From Aquilaria yunnanensis (Eukaryota > Streptophyta > Magnoliopsida > Malvales > Thymelaeaceae), in NCBI GenBank assembly GCA_039654915.1, contig CM077593.1, forward strand, positions 119,467,413 to 119,531,412: a DNA stretch of 64,000 nucleotides, read 5' to 3'. The notes beneath the pieces were generated by a model. The model had not been told where the DNA came from. It saw only the letters and a program-made list of their open reading frames with translations, and did not search any database. The position numbers were made by a program, and so were the translations under genes. Below are positions 35,846-48,407 of this stretch, piece by piece. Position 1 is the stretch's first letter. Every line of letters begins with the position of its first letter.

Positions 35846-36717
35846 AAGTAAAAGAGGCAATTTTGCCACTAAAGTACAGAGCCCATAATAGTTTTGCTAC
35901 TAAAATTCTATTTCGGATAAATTTACCATTAATATTTTTAAAATAGGTATATTTGTCACTACCGTTAGTGACATGTTAAAACATGCTGATAAAGTTATGA
36001 TGTGGTAGTATTTTGTTGACATGAAGACACATGTGGAAATGGTAAAAAGAAAAATTTATTGTATAGTCACTCAAGTTGTATTTCTTTCATATTTTTCACC
36101 TTAATCTTTCATCTCTATCATCAAAGTCATCATCTTCAACTTATTTTCCTCAACTTGTTGGAAATGGAATGCCAAAGAAGTGTACTGATAAATTCTTCCA
36201 CTGCTATTTCCTTTCAACTTACTCACACAACCACCACACTCTCAGCCTCAGCCTTAGCCCTAACTGCAGCAACCTAAACTCATGGATTTGCTCAACTCCA
36301 ACAGCATTGATTATTGGGCAATTGTTGCTTGCCTGTCGTAATTGTTGGCCAATTGTTGCTTGTCATGTCTAACGCATGATTTGTGGTAATTGGACACCCC
36401 CCACTTCTTTTGCCCCTCTTGGATGTTGCCACTATCACCAACGTCAAAACTTAATAGCAAAACTGTCCGTTTCGAAAACATTGGTGGCAAATATGTCACA
36501 TATTGGCTAACGTGATGGTAGATTATTTAACTCACCCCTACTCTGACGGAATATTCTTACCGTTAACTGTTATAATGGTAAATATCCCCTACTCCAAAAC
36601 ATTGATGACAAATATGTCCATTTCAAAAATATTAGTAGCAAATTTCTTTAGAATAGGTCTTTAGTGACAAAACTACTCTTAGCCTTTTACTTTAGTGTCA
36701 AATTTACCTCTTTTGCT
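35846..36717. mobile_element. Mutator-like element, family C copy 2 (872 bp)
   Basis: Inverted ends are AAGTAAAAGAGGCAATTTTGCC on the left and the near-complement ending CCTCTTTTGCT on the right, with paired sub-terminal blocks such as GCCACTAAAGT and ACTTTAGTG. A perfect 10-bp repeat AAAAAGTTAA flanks it (35836-35845 and 36718-36727). It is related to the element at 7100 and has the same length. The interior at 36060-36400 holds unrecognised short frames. Confidence 0.85.
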
Positions 36718-36727
36718 AAAAAGTTAA

Positions 36728-39196
36728 GGGAGAATTTAAAAAACTCCCTCAGGTTTGTGAATACTTCACTTACCCCCCTTCTGTTTGGAAATTCTCCACT
36801 TTACCCCCTTAAGTTTAATAAATCCTTCACTTACCCCCTTCCATAATATTGAGGACCAAAATGCCCCTTTTCCAATTTTTTCAATGTTTATTTTTGAACA
36901 AATAATTGAGAAAATTTTTGTTTTGGTAATCAGAAATTTAGAAAATGTTAACAACACTTTTTACCATCTCATGTTAATTTAAATATGTACTATATAGTCA
37001 GTTAATTAATATTAATAAATTAAAATTATAGTCTTTCTAGAATTGTAGATTTTTATAGTAATAAATCACATAAATACTAAAATGAATACTTAAAATAAAA
37101 ATAAAATCTATTTATATGAACATTTATATACTGGTATATGAACATTAATGCTCTTGTCAAGTATGGACACTGCATTTACTTAGTCTAATTGCCTAATAAT
37201 TATTGTATAATTACTATAAAATTTAAATTATTAATTTTTCTTTACTTAAAGAAAGAAATTCTTTTTTCTATTATTGATGAACATTTCACTTAGGTGAAAT
37301 TTCAAAAAGTTGACAATTATGATAGAAAGAAGGTGTAGAAACCGTACTAAGTATTTAAGGGCAATATTATTTTTCATTATTTTTAATGTATTTTTGTACA
37401 TTATTCTTATATAAAATTATTATTTACTTTATTTCAAAAAAAATTATTATTTACTCAAATTACCTATTTACCGAGATTTACATTTTAAGAAGTCCAAAAC
37501 TGCCTGGAAAGTCACATAAATATTTTAAAATTATTTTTTAAACGTATTAAAGTGTAGGGTTTTAATAAATTAATATTTTTAGCAAAATAATCACTTTATA
37601 TAAGAATGATGAAAAAATGATCTAATTCTAAGATTTACTTTAATTGACTTATGTATTGTTCATTTTATATACATATAATCAAAATAATTATTATATTATA
37701 GACATGTAAAACTTCTTTAAAAAATAAAAGTGTATGATGTAATAAGTAAAAGTATCTAAATTAATATATAAAACTATCAATTATATGTTTCTGTTGAAAT
37801 AATATAGTTTCAACTTTGATATTATCTAACATAATGCTCTTGACAAATATTAGCATTTATTGAATAATAGATGACACTCGTTATATCCAGCAAGTTAGGG
37901 GGTAATAGTCGGTTATGAAACTAAGGGACACAAGTATGAGTACCTTTTTTACCTAACCTGTGAAGTTGCAACTAACCATTTTTCACAAATTTTCATATTG
38001 ACTTTGACATAATATTCCACTTAGTTTTTTTATATCCAGTTATACATTGATACTTAAATTGAGTTTTAGAATGTGCTTTATAAAATTAACATATTTTCAT
38101 TGTTTGAAATGACAAAATGGAATACAAAGGGAAAATTTTTTTGGAGCGTAGTCAAGTCTATCATTGAAATAACATGATATAAATATTTGTTAACATTTGT
38201 CTTTCTTTTACAAATTGAAGTAATTATTATATTATAGACATGTAAAACTTCCTTCAAAAATAAAAGTGTGTGAAGTAATAAGTAAAAATATCTAAGTTAG
38301 TATGAAACTATCAATTATATGTTTATAAAACGGACAATATGTTAGTTAATTAAAGTAAATCTTATAATTAGATCATTTTTGCATCATTCTTATATAGAGT
38401 GATTAAATTATTAATCTATTAAAATCTTACACTTTAATATGTTTAAAAAATAATTTTAGAATATTTTTATTACTCTCCAGGTAGTTTTAGACTTTTTAAA
38501 ATATAAAGCCCAGTAAATTAAATTTTTTATTAAATAGATTTTTTTTAAATAAAGTAAATAATAATTTTATATAAGAATAATGTACAATAATACATTAAAA
38601 CTAATGCAAAATAATCTTGCCCTTAAATGCTTAGTAAGGTTTCTACACCCTCTTTTTATCACAATTGTCACCTTTTTGAAATTTCACCTAGGTGAAATGT
38701 CCATCAATAACAGAAAATTTAAATTTTCTAGTAATTATACAATGATTATTGGGCAATTAGATTAAGTAAATGCAGTATCCACATTTGACAAAGGCATTAT
38801 TGTTCATATACCAGTATGTAAAAGTTCATGTAAATAGATTTTATTTTTTTAAGTATTCATTTTAATATTTACATGATTTATTACTATAAAAATCTACAAT
38901 TCCATAAAGACTATAATTTTAATTTATTAATATTAATTAATTGACTAGATAGTACATATTTAAATTGATATGAGATGGTTAAAAGTGTTGTTAAAATTTT
39001 TCTAAATTTTTAATTACCAAAAGAAAAATTTTCTAAATTATTTGTCCAAAGATAGGGCATTTTGGTCCTCAATATTATGAAAGTGGGGTAAGTGAAGGAT
39101 TTATTAAACTTTAGGGGGTAAAGTGGAGGATTTTCAAACAGAAGGGGGGCAAGTGAAGTATTCACTAAACCTCAGGGGTTTTTTTGAAATTCTCCC
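36728..39196. mobile_element. Giant foldback element with arms of about 0.9 kb (2.47 kb)
   Basis: The ends GGGAGAATTT and AAATTCTCCC are perfect complements, flanked by a perfect 9-bp repeat AAAAGTTAA (36719-36727 and 39197-39205). The inverted similarity continues far inward. TTCACTTACCCCC-type blocks on the left pair with GGGGTAAGTGAA on the right, and TGGTATATGAACA at about 37130 pairs with TTCATATACCA at about 38806. Arms run about 36728-37650 and 38340-39196. The central 0.7 kb contains an imperfect direct repeat of about 105 bases (37684-37790 and 38222-38325). There is no coding sequence. The size and TSD fit a Mutator-like foldback. Confidence 0.87.
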
Positions 39197-39205
39197 AAAA
39201 GTTAA

Positions 39206-41042
39206 CACAATATTCTTGCCGAGTAAAGGACAGTACTGTTTCGAAATAATAAAGGACAGTACAATTATAACCCTAAATGACAGACAAGAATCTTTTTAGT
39301 CGGTACAGTTTTTGAATGAGAATCTTTTACAGTTAGTACTATTTTTAAATAGATGGCTTTAATATTTATATGGGAGACAGAAACGAAAAATATATTATTA
39401 CTTAAAAAAATAATTGGCCAAATTATATTCATCGAAATAAAAGTTTTCTGATTTACTTGTGTAGAAAATTTTATGGATTTTAGAACGTTTTAAAAAAAGG
39501 ATACTATTATCCTCATACCTACATACGTATAATTTTATAATTGGAGCGTAAAAAAATTAAATTTAGTTAGAAAATTGATTAAAAATATATATATATTTTA
39601 AATTAAGTGGTTCAGATTCTACCTCATATGCAAAGTATAAGAAATTAGTTATCTAAAGAAAACTCTAAAGAAAAACAAAACACTGTCGTCATTGGTTATT
39701 AATTTTCTAATGAAAACTCTCAAAATTGTGTGAAGGGATAAGAACAAGCCAATCTTGGTTATTTCTGCACTAATGGGTGATTCAAGGCTTGAGGGCACCC
39801 ACCAATTATTTTATTGTTGGCTAACATGCAAGGGATTTCTAGTTGCTTTCAGTGTGTCTTTCTTTCTTATATCATCGATTGACTAATAACAAATTAAAAA
39901 TAACAACAACAATAACAACATTTTGCGACTTCAACTCGGTGATGAAAGATTAACTAATAAAAAGGTTATGGTCATATTCAAATTAGAAAAACAACTATTC
40001 CTGTTTGAATCAAGTTTGTAAATAGTAGCAAATGGTTTGCTTCATTTGTTGTGCCCAAGTCAATTTGTGACAAATCATACCATAGTCTCATGTTTAAAAA
40101 ATATATCAAGTGGCCGGCCAGAATAAAAAATATATATTTCCAGTGCAAATGTCATTTGCAAATAGCAGCGAAAAAAATATAAATATGCTGACAAGAGCGA
40201 TGGCCTATCATTTTTTTATTTGCACATAGAGCCATCTCCATAACGCATAGAATAGTAGTATTTCAGAAGGATAAATGCCTATTTTTTCCAGATCTAGAAG
40301 GCATCCAAACTAGCATTTTGGTATTGTATTGGGAGAAGATGAGGAGGCCTAATAAAGCCCTGAACCTTTGCTATGTGTCTCATAACCACTTTGCCATGCC
40401 TATGAGCAAATAGAAATCTAATCCGATGCATCATAAGTTCATCTCAGATGAATTCAATGGGATTAAGACAGAGTTTAACTCTAAAAACAACAAATAAGTA
40501 ATTATCTTTGACCTAGGGCTTTCTCTCTGCCTCTCCACATATTGCACCAAATTCAGTAGGCTAAATTCAACTAAAAAGCCAACCGGATTTGGTCATCCCT
40601 TTTATATTATAGTCTTGTTCCAACAATAAACCTTGGCAGTGGTGTCTTTTCCTTTGTCTTGTTCATCTATTTAGATTCTTTGCTGGTCAACCTTTAGTGA
40701 CCTTGTACTTTTAGCTTCGGCTCTACCATGGGTTCAGTTCCTAATTTATCAAATCCCACTTGGGCCCTTTTATCAAACTAGTTGGACGACTACCCGAGGA
40801 CCCATATCGGTTAAGCATATATCAACCTACAAAGGGTGAAAGCCCAATCAAATGCAGAGAAACTGGTTGACCCACCCGTTCATCTACCTGCATTTCCCCA
40901 CCAGTGAAGACAAGAATCGGTTGAAAGGAAGAGAAATGGAGAGAAAATAGAGACTTAAGGGACAAGCCATCTATGGTGCTCAGCAAAATCAACAAAACTG
41001 AGAAGGGGGAGAAGAAGGTAGAGGTCGAATGTGGAAGAAATT
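39206..41042. other. Intergenic DNA without recognisable gene
   Basis: AT-rich to about 40200, then mixed composition to 41042. No reading frame, RNA gene or element boundary was recognised. Confidence 0.5.
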
Positions 41043-41395
41043 ATGGCTAATTCATTTTAACTTAAGTCAACTTAATCTAAAATATCTTATTTTTATTGTT
41101 ATATTCTTTTTACCTATAACCAATTTTATTTAAAAGTCAATATTATGCAGATATAATAATCTATTTGAAAGTAAATTTTTATGATATTATTAAATTTTCA
41201 TGAACTTTTTTTATTTTTAGGCATTAAAAAAGAAAAAATTATAAAAATTTAATAAGATTATAAAAGTTACATTTTCAATTGATTATTACACATGCATGCT
41301 ATTGATTTTTAAATAAAATTAGTTTCAAGTAAAAAATGTAAAAAATAAAAATAAGTTATTTTAAATTAAGTTGACTTAAATTTAAACAAATATCT
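41043..41395. mobile_element. MITE family D copy 2
   Basis: Left end TTTTAACTTAAGTCAACTTAA and right end TTAAATTAAGTTGACTTAAA are inverted repeats, with a core like the copy near 11935. It is about 350 bases long and non-coding. The boundary duplication was not resolved. Confidence 0.75.
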
Positions 41396-43737
41396 ATCAG
41401 TGATGCAGCAAAGCCAAAGTGCTGAAATGGCAAGGTGAGGGGAGCTCGAGAGAAGAAAATAAGACTAAAGATCCATTGATGATTCAAAAAGATTAAAGAA
41501 ACCATTTGTTAGAAACAAGATGCATAGTGAACTCTAAATTTGGAGTTTGCATAGTTCATAAAGATGGTTCTAATTCTAAAGAAACAAAAGTGAACAATAA
41601 CTACACATATGGGAGCATAGCTTAGTGGATGAGCCACATCTTACCATCGAAATTTATCCTAAATTATTTTTTGCCTCATTCTATTTTAGAAACCTCTTAA
41701 AAACATCTAAAGCTTTAAGAAACTTACACTTATCCCCCAGCTTAGCTTTCTCTTTTTTGAAATTTAAAATCAATGGATTAATTATACTCTAAAACCTCAA
41801 CTTTTAATTCTATTTTAATTTTTCTCCTTAACATATAAATTTCTTTATGAATTGTTTTTTTGCAAATGACATAATATATTTAAATGCATTGTTCCCTTTT
41901 ACTTACCCTATTATTTTTTTATGATTCAATTTTTATTTACTTTTCATTTTTGTATGTACTTTATTTTATATTTTCATTTTTTAAATCACCTTTAAAATAA
42001 TGTTATTTTGGTTTTTAAAATTGGTTGTTATTTTCTATCCTCTTCACTTTTTTTTTTCAACATTTGTAATAGTAACTACTAAAGAAAAAATTAAAAAAAA
42101 TGATAAGGATCGTTTTGTATTAATATGGAAACTTTAAGATTTACTTTGTTCAAGTTAATGGACCATTCGGTCATTTTAATGTAATTTCAGTTATATATAT
42201 ATTTTTAAAGAATCTCTCATTTAGAAAAATATTTTTTGATTTTCTTAACTAAAAAAGGCACTAGCCGTTGGAGTAATGGTGGTGGCTAGAAGATGGAATA
42301 CAATGAAGAGCAGTGTTATTCATTAAATAGTACAATCTCTTTAGTGAGATATAAATGCAAAGGCTTTGTGAATTGTAATTTAAAAGATAGTAATCTTTTA
42401 GTAATCTAAATTTCACTCAACATCGAATATAAAGTCAAAGAATTATGACTGAAATTCATCTGAGCACCTGAGAAATTGGTAAATAATCAATAAACATTTT
42501 TTTGAATGAGGTCTTCTTACAAAATAATTAATTAATTAATAAGTATATAATAAAAAAATTACAACAAATGACCAATTAAGTATTAATTGAAAAAAAAAAG
42601 TGATTTTGAAGTTTTCATATTATTGTAAATATAAGCCTTATAATTTCTTTGATTTTAGATTTATCATAATAATTTTTGGAAAAAAAATAAGGAGGATGCC
42701 TGTAAAGCTTTTAAATAATAAATAAATAAATAAATAAATACAATCAATTTTTAAAATAAAAATGATATCCCTAATTGGATATATTTAAAAAATTGGAAAT
42801 ATAAAGATAAAAAATTATAAAAACACTAAAAAAATAAATAAGAACATAATCAATAAGCATTTAAAAATAATTAGGAGTTGATAAGTTGAAAAGAAAAATA
42901 CACACACACACACACACACACATACATGTATGTATGTGTGTATGTATAAACTTATTGTATAATATTATCTGAAAAAGATAATTAATAAAAAAAATTATAT
43001 GTTAAGGAGAAAACTTGAACAAAAACTATATTTAAGGTCTCAAAGTGTAATCAATCTATTGGTTTTAATATTCAAAAAAGATTGTAAATTGGTAAGTGTA
43101 GGTTTCTTAAAACCTTAGAAAATTTTTAAGAAATTTCTAAAATAGGAGAAGTAAAGTGTAATCAAAGGTAAATGTCCTGGGGCAAATTATAATTCCCCCT
43201 AGCTTAGCAGGAGAATAACTTCCTAGCTTTATTCCATAGTTTATTAGATTAACAATTGACGAAAGTTCAAAAGGAAAAGGAAAGTACACAGCATCGAACC
43301 CTTTGGATTTCACAAATATCCAAGTCATTAGCACCCTTTGCATCTCGGATAAATCCCGAATTCATATTAATTACTGACAACATGAGTTGGGCCAGTTGTA
43401 CTGGTCAACCCACCACTCAATAATCTTAACAGATTGGTTGGCACGGCCGTGTTTAACAAAATTTTTCAATCCAGACACCATTTATGCTTGGTATCTTTGA
43501 TCAGCCGGTTTAATGTGGTTTTTGGGTAGAGGTGCTGGTGGTTGAAGTGACGGCACATGCAACGATGAGAGGGTCATTCTATTGAGTCAGATCGAGCCAA
43601 TTTCTTCATTGTTTGTTTGGGTGCTCATCCAAGTTATATGTTGGGATCATGTGTTACTCCAATCATGTGTTGGTTTGTTAATGTGTTTGTTAGTTCAATT
43701 ATGTATTGGTTGGTTGGTTTGTTTGTTTGTTCATTTT
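41396..43737. other. AT-rich intergenic DNA with microsatellites
   Basis: No gene is seen. It holds an (AAAT)n run at about 42716-42741 and a (CA)n run at about 42900-42922. The rest is A/T runs. Confidence 0.55.
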
Positions 43738-44206
43738 ATTAGAATATTATAGAATCTTCTATGATTTGGTTTAACCTACATTCTACCCTTTTTATTTTTA
43801 AAAACATACATTCTATCTTATTCTTCTTTTACTGCATCCAACGATAACTTCTAAAACCTTAATTTAAACTATCTGACGACTATGTTCCAGTAATTTCAAA
43901 AATTTTGATATTTTTCTTATAGTTAACTAACCTTTAAAAAAATGCTAATATACAAATATAGAAAGAAAAATATATTTACAGAGAAAAAAAAACTGATAAT
44001 CTAAAACATTTATTAACTATAAAAAAATACTGGAAATATTGAAATTAATGTAAGACAACTATTATACAATTTAAATTAGGGGTTCAAAAATTGTTATGTG
44101 ACATTGTAAAAGAAAAAAAACAAGGCCCAAAGTGTAGGTTTTGAAAAATAAAAATGTAAAATGTAAGTTGCCACAAACCTTAGGAGGGCAAGTATAAGTT
44201 TCTCTT
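43738..44206. mobile_element. Foldback MITE, family B copy 2
   Basis: It aligns with the element at 5470: the same order of ACCTACATTCTACCC, TTAATTTAAACTATCTGA, TTCCAGTAATTTCAA and the complementary AAAGTGTAGGTTTTG. Ends are less well conserved and no clear TSD was found. Confidence 0.68.
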
Positions 44207-44659
44207 ATTTCATTGATCTCTCTCCACAGATTCCTGGACTTTGTATACTAAATATCTTCGAGTTATCCAAGGAAGTTTATTTCACAATATCTTATTAAGA
44301 GGACTAAAAAATATTCAAGGTCTACAATTGAATCAAGTGTTCTCACACCTTAGATATGTAATTTTAGTATATATGGTACACCTTATAGTTTTTTTTATTC
44401 AAAAGCATGTTACATATATAAATTTAAGGTAAGAGTAGTAGCGGGATCATCTAAAAAGTTAATTACATTTTGATTTATCAACTTCAAAAAACTTGGGGGG
44501 CATTGAGTTACATTTTATAATTTTCATGGCTAGCTTTTGTTGTGGAAGCACTGCACTGCAACTCGAACGCACTGCACTGCAACTCGAACCCAATTCGAGG
44601 CTTAGGTTGATGTCTTACTCTGTCATTGCATTGGGCAAGTGAAAACAACGTATTACAGT

Positions 44660-45440
44660 CAGGGGTGTAACGAGAAATTCATCCTAGAGGGGCGGGGGTA
44701 AGGGCTTGGCATAGGGCAGCTTGTTATCATGAATAAATTTACAATCAATAATATAAAACACTAAATAATATTATATATAGACACATGAAATTTGAAAGTT
44801 TATAATTATTAAGTTTATCTCAAAAGTTTACAACTCAAAATTCAATAGATAATTTACATATATAGATACATAGAATTCAAAAATTTACAATAATTAAGTT
44901 CAATTGAAAAATTCAATTTAAGTTTTATAGTTTTTTTGTAAATGAAATAAGTTCAATTTATAGAGTAAAAATGGTTATTTGAATTTTCTATTAATTATAA
45001 AAAAATTATTATAAAAATTAAATTTATTATATAACACTTATCGGACAATTGAAATTATGATCTAACAAATTGTTATTAGACAAATACTTTGAGTTACCAT
45101 ATTTCATGCAATGGAATCAAAATGAAACATTTTAATCGATTTAGGACTAAAATGAAATGTTTTAAATATATTTGCATCTAAAACAGAATGTTTGATAGGA
45201 TATGGACTAAAATGAAATAATAATTAAAGATTAGGACTATCACGCAATTTACTCAATTAGAAAAATGAGTGAGACCTTAAAAGGATAAAATATATTAAAG
45301 TCCCTTATTAATTACAAAACTTACAGATAGGTACCTAACTTTAGTTTTTCTACAATTTTATCACATATCTAATAAACCAATAAAAAAATTTAAAATTCTA
45401 GGGGGGTGCCCCCTCCCACCCCTAAGAAGCTACGCCCTTG
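44660..45440. mobile_element. hAT-like element (0.78 kb)
   Basis: The left end CAGGGGTGTAACGAG and the complement of the right end (CAAGGGCGTAGCTTC) match at most positions. G-rich sub-termini (GGGGCGGGGG left, CCCCCTCCCACCCC right) pair too. Flanks ATTACAGT and AGTACAGC agree at 6 of 8 positions, a decayed 8-bp TSD as in hAT elements. The interior from about 44930 to 45254 matches the right half of family A, ending GCAATTTACTC. Confidence 0.68.
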
Positions 45441-45448
45441 AGTACAGC

Positions 45449-46475
45449 TAAAAGAGAAAAATCTTTTACCAAAAAATAAAACCATCAAAATTGTGTAATT
45501 TTTTAGTGGTGAAAGTAGCTAGCAGCCCAATCAGCTTACACTAAGTGTATATAGACTTGAACTATAGGAGGCTTTTTATTATTAACCTGGTGCATATATA
45601 CTAAGTTAACTTCCGTTATCTTTCTGTTAAATTATGTTAGAAAAAAAAAATAGAAATTAAAGCAAATAAAGATAACACACTTATTTTTATTGGGATAATT
45701 GATATTAACTTCTTTTTTCATAACGATAAATAGAGTAATTACTGAAAAAATGTTTTTAGAATAATAAATATGGTAATTATAAAAAATATATATTATTCAT
45801 TCATTTTTTTTACTACAAATAATCATATTTGGAGAGTTTCATGCATTAAAATCTTTGTTTTGCACAACGGATAACCAATTCCTTATATTAAAAATTCAGT
45901 TTCATATTATGAGATTTATAGTTTTATACCATATGGAAAAGGTTCAATATTATATAATATAAACTTATCTTTTTTTCGGTACTCAAGATACAAAATAAGG
46001 TATTACGAGGTTTTGAATGGGGAAATGACGGACAATCTAATTGAGTTTTTTTCCCTCCAGAGAGATATGAATTCTAGCCCTTAGGCTAGGGCAACTTGAT
46101 GCATTTTGAAATAATTGCTAGGCTATACCTTCAAGTGCATGAACACATTTTTGTACAATAAGAACTTAGTTTCACATAATAGGTAGCTAATTCCATTCAA
46201 TAAAGATTTGGAGTTGGTGTTTTTTTAGAAGTTTTACACTTTGATACTTGAGATTGATGTTATTCAATAATTTCCACTTCTTGACATCTTCATCACCACT
46301 CTATTCTATTTCTTTAGCTAATTTTTGTGCCTTGTAATGAATTTTTTCCACATATTTGTGTTTTCCAAACACTATTGTTGAGCTTTTCTTTCGAACTAGC
46401 AGCAGTAGGCGGCACTTGTTTTCAATTTCTAAACCTGAAAAACCGTAAGTTAAAGTAGGATTAGGACTTTTAGTA

Positions 46476-46476
<1 letters not shown>
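45449..46476. other. Intergenic AT-rich DNA
   Basis: Nothing recognisable; short A/T tracts and no sustained reading frame. Confidence 0.5.

Positions 46477-46512
<36 letters not shown>
46477..46512. repeat. (AAT)n microsatellite
   Basis: Twelve uninterrupted trinucleotide units. Confidence 0.95.
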
Positions 46513-46515
<3 letters not shown>

Positions 46516-48400
46516 TGGTTCAAATATCAATATTTTACCCTTTTGCCCTTACACATATAGGACTTATTATCGGTTTACTAATAAATTACTAGGGGAAACA
46601 AGGAAAGTTTCACAAATTTCCCATTCCCTCAGTCTCAACATTGCTCTATTTTTAAATTTGATCTGAATCCCTATTGACAAAAATAGGAGAAGAATCGAAG
46701 ATTTTACTCCTTCAAAATCAAATAACACAAGTTCACAAGAATCACAACATAATAGATGATGATTTCACCCACATGACCCACCCATATTTCCATGTTTTTC
46801 GTTCTTTGAAGCCACCTCTTCTCTCATACTGGTGCCGATGATGAGGTTTCCACAGTTGGCAGAGGGGTTACCGCCTGCGCTCTCCTCACTTACAACACGC
46901 ACCAGTGATTGTCTGGCATAGAAGGATTCACTGATTTGAGAGAATTAATTTGGAGATGTGTCGTGGTTTTGCGGAAAATGGGATTTAAAGTTACCACTGC
47001 CGTATTTGGTAACTGTGATGAACGAGATCGGCAGCGAACAGCTAGAAAAACAGTTGCGATGCGTGCGTGATCAGTGGCGAGCGGCGAGTTGAGTGATAAC
47101 GGCCTGAGGTTTAAAGGCGATGGTGACGGTGACCTACAAGCGGGTCGATGGTTGGCGGTGACGTCGGGGCTACGGCGGATCGACGTTTAAATCGGTGGAG
47201 TTCTCGTGAGGCTCGTCCTCTTTGATTCGCCGTCTCGCCTCGCCTCGCCAGACTTCTTCACTCCCTGGCATCGCTAGCCACCGACGACAGAAAATCTAAG
47301 AGGACGCGAGCAGAAGGTGGTGCTGCGAGAAAGTGAGACGCAAGGTCTGCGAGGGAGAGAGAGGGGAAGGGGCATGGTGGGGATTAGAATATTTCAGTGA
47401 GGGCATAATAGTAATTCGAGGGCTAGGGCACATACAACTTCAGTGTATTTTTTTATTATTAGGAGCTGTGCAAGAAAAAAAAAAGCAAATATAATTTGTA
47501 GCTTTTTCGCCATAGAACAACTCACTAACCTCGTTTTCAATTTTTTTTTTTTTTTTTTTGTAAGATCAATTTCATTTGAAAGCTAACACATTTATTTGAT
47601 AATTAATTAAATAAAAGAAATTTAGAAAGTACTTAATTTTTGATAATTTTTTATATACCCAATTTCAAAAACTATAAAAATGGTTAATTTTTTTTAAAAA
47701 AATAAAAATATTTTTTTATATATAAGTTAAGTAAACGATTAAAAAGTTTGAGAAATCTATATTAAACAGCACAGGAAACAAATTATTTTCCAGGTTGCAA
47801 TTGACAAGTTAAATCAGACAGCGACTACATCAAATCGAAGAGTGCAGCTTCCACACGCCGTTTCCTTTTCCAAAACGCCCAGGACTCTATATATTTTCTT
47901 GGCTATTCCCCACCAAAACAAATTAAGAACAATATTCTTTTTACTTCTCCATAACGACTTTGAACTCTAAGAACAATATTCCGTACTGTACACTTTAATC
48001 TGAAAATGAGTTTTTTTTGACTCAAACATCTTGCATTTCTTGGATGCAGAATGCAAATGAGAATGCTCAGGTAGCGTTTGGATGTAAAAAAATTTCTTAT
48101 TTTTCTTTTTTAAAATTTTTTTGATAAAAATTTGAGTGCATAGCTAACTTTAAGAATGTAGAAAACTTTGTTTTTTAAATTTTGGGAAACTCAATGTTAT
48201 AAAATAAAAAACCTTATTTTAGATATTTTTCATTTTAATACATAAGTTTTTTAAAATTTAAAAAATAAAATTTTCAACATCCTTAAAACATGCCATATAC
48301 TCAAACTTTCATAAAAAAAAATTTAAAAAAATAATAATAATAATTTTCTATAACTAAACGCCACCTCAGTATTTCTATGCAAAGGTAAATCAAAAGATGG
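46513..48400. other. Non-coding island of high GC (about 46800-47400) in AT-rich DNA
   Basis: From about 46800 to 47400 the sequence is markedly GC-rich, with CGCCTCGCCTCGCC-like repeats and GGCGA blocks, but stops interrupt every frame. It resembles the GC-rich interior of the element at 55396, so it may belong to a similar element; its ends were not found. A T run of about 20 lies at 47539-47559. From 47560 to 48400 the DNA is AT-rich and featureless. Confidence 0.45.
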
Positions 48401-48407
48401 TAATTCG

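Noticed and set aside
41612..41680. tRNA-like A-box (TAGCTTAGTGG) suggesting a tRNA gene or SINE
   Set aside because: No proper B-box at the right distance, no cloverleaf and no discriminator or anticodon arm could be drawn.
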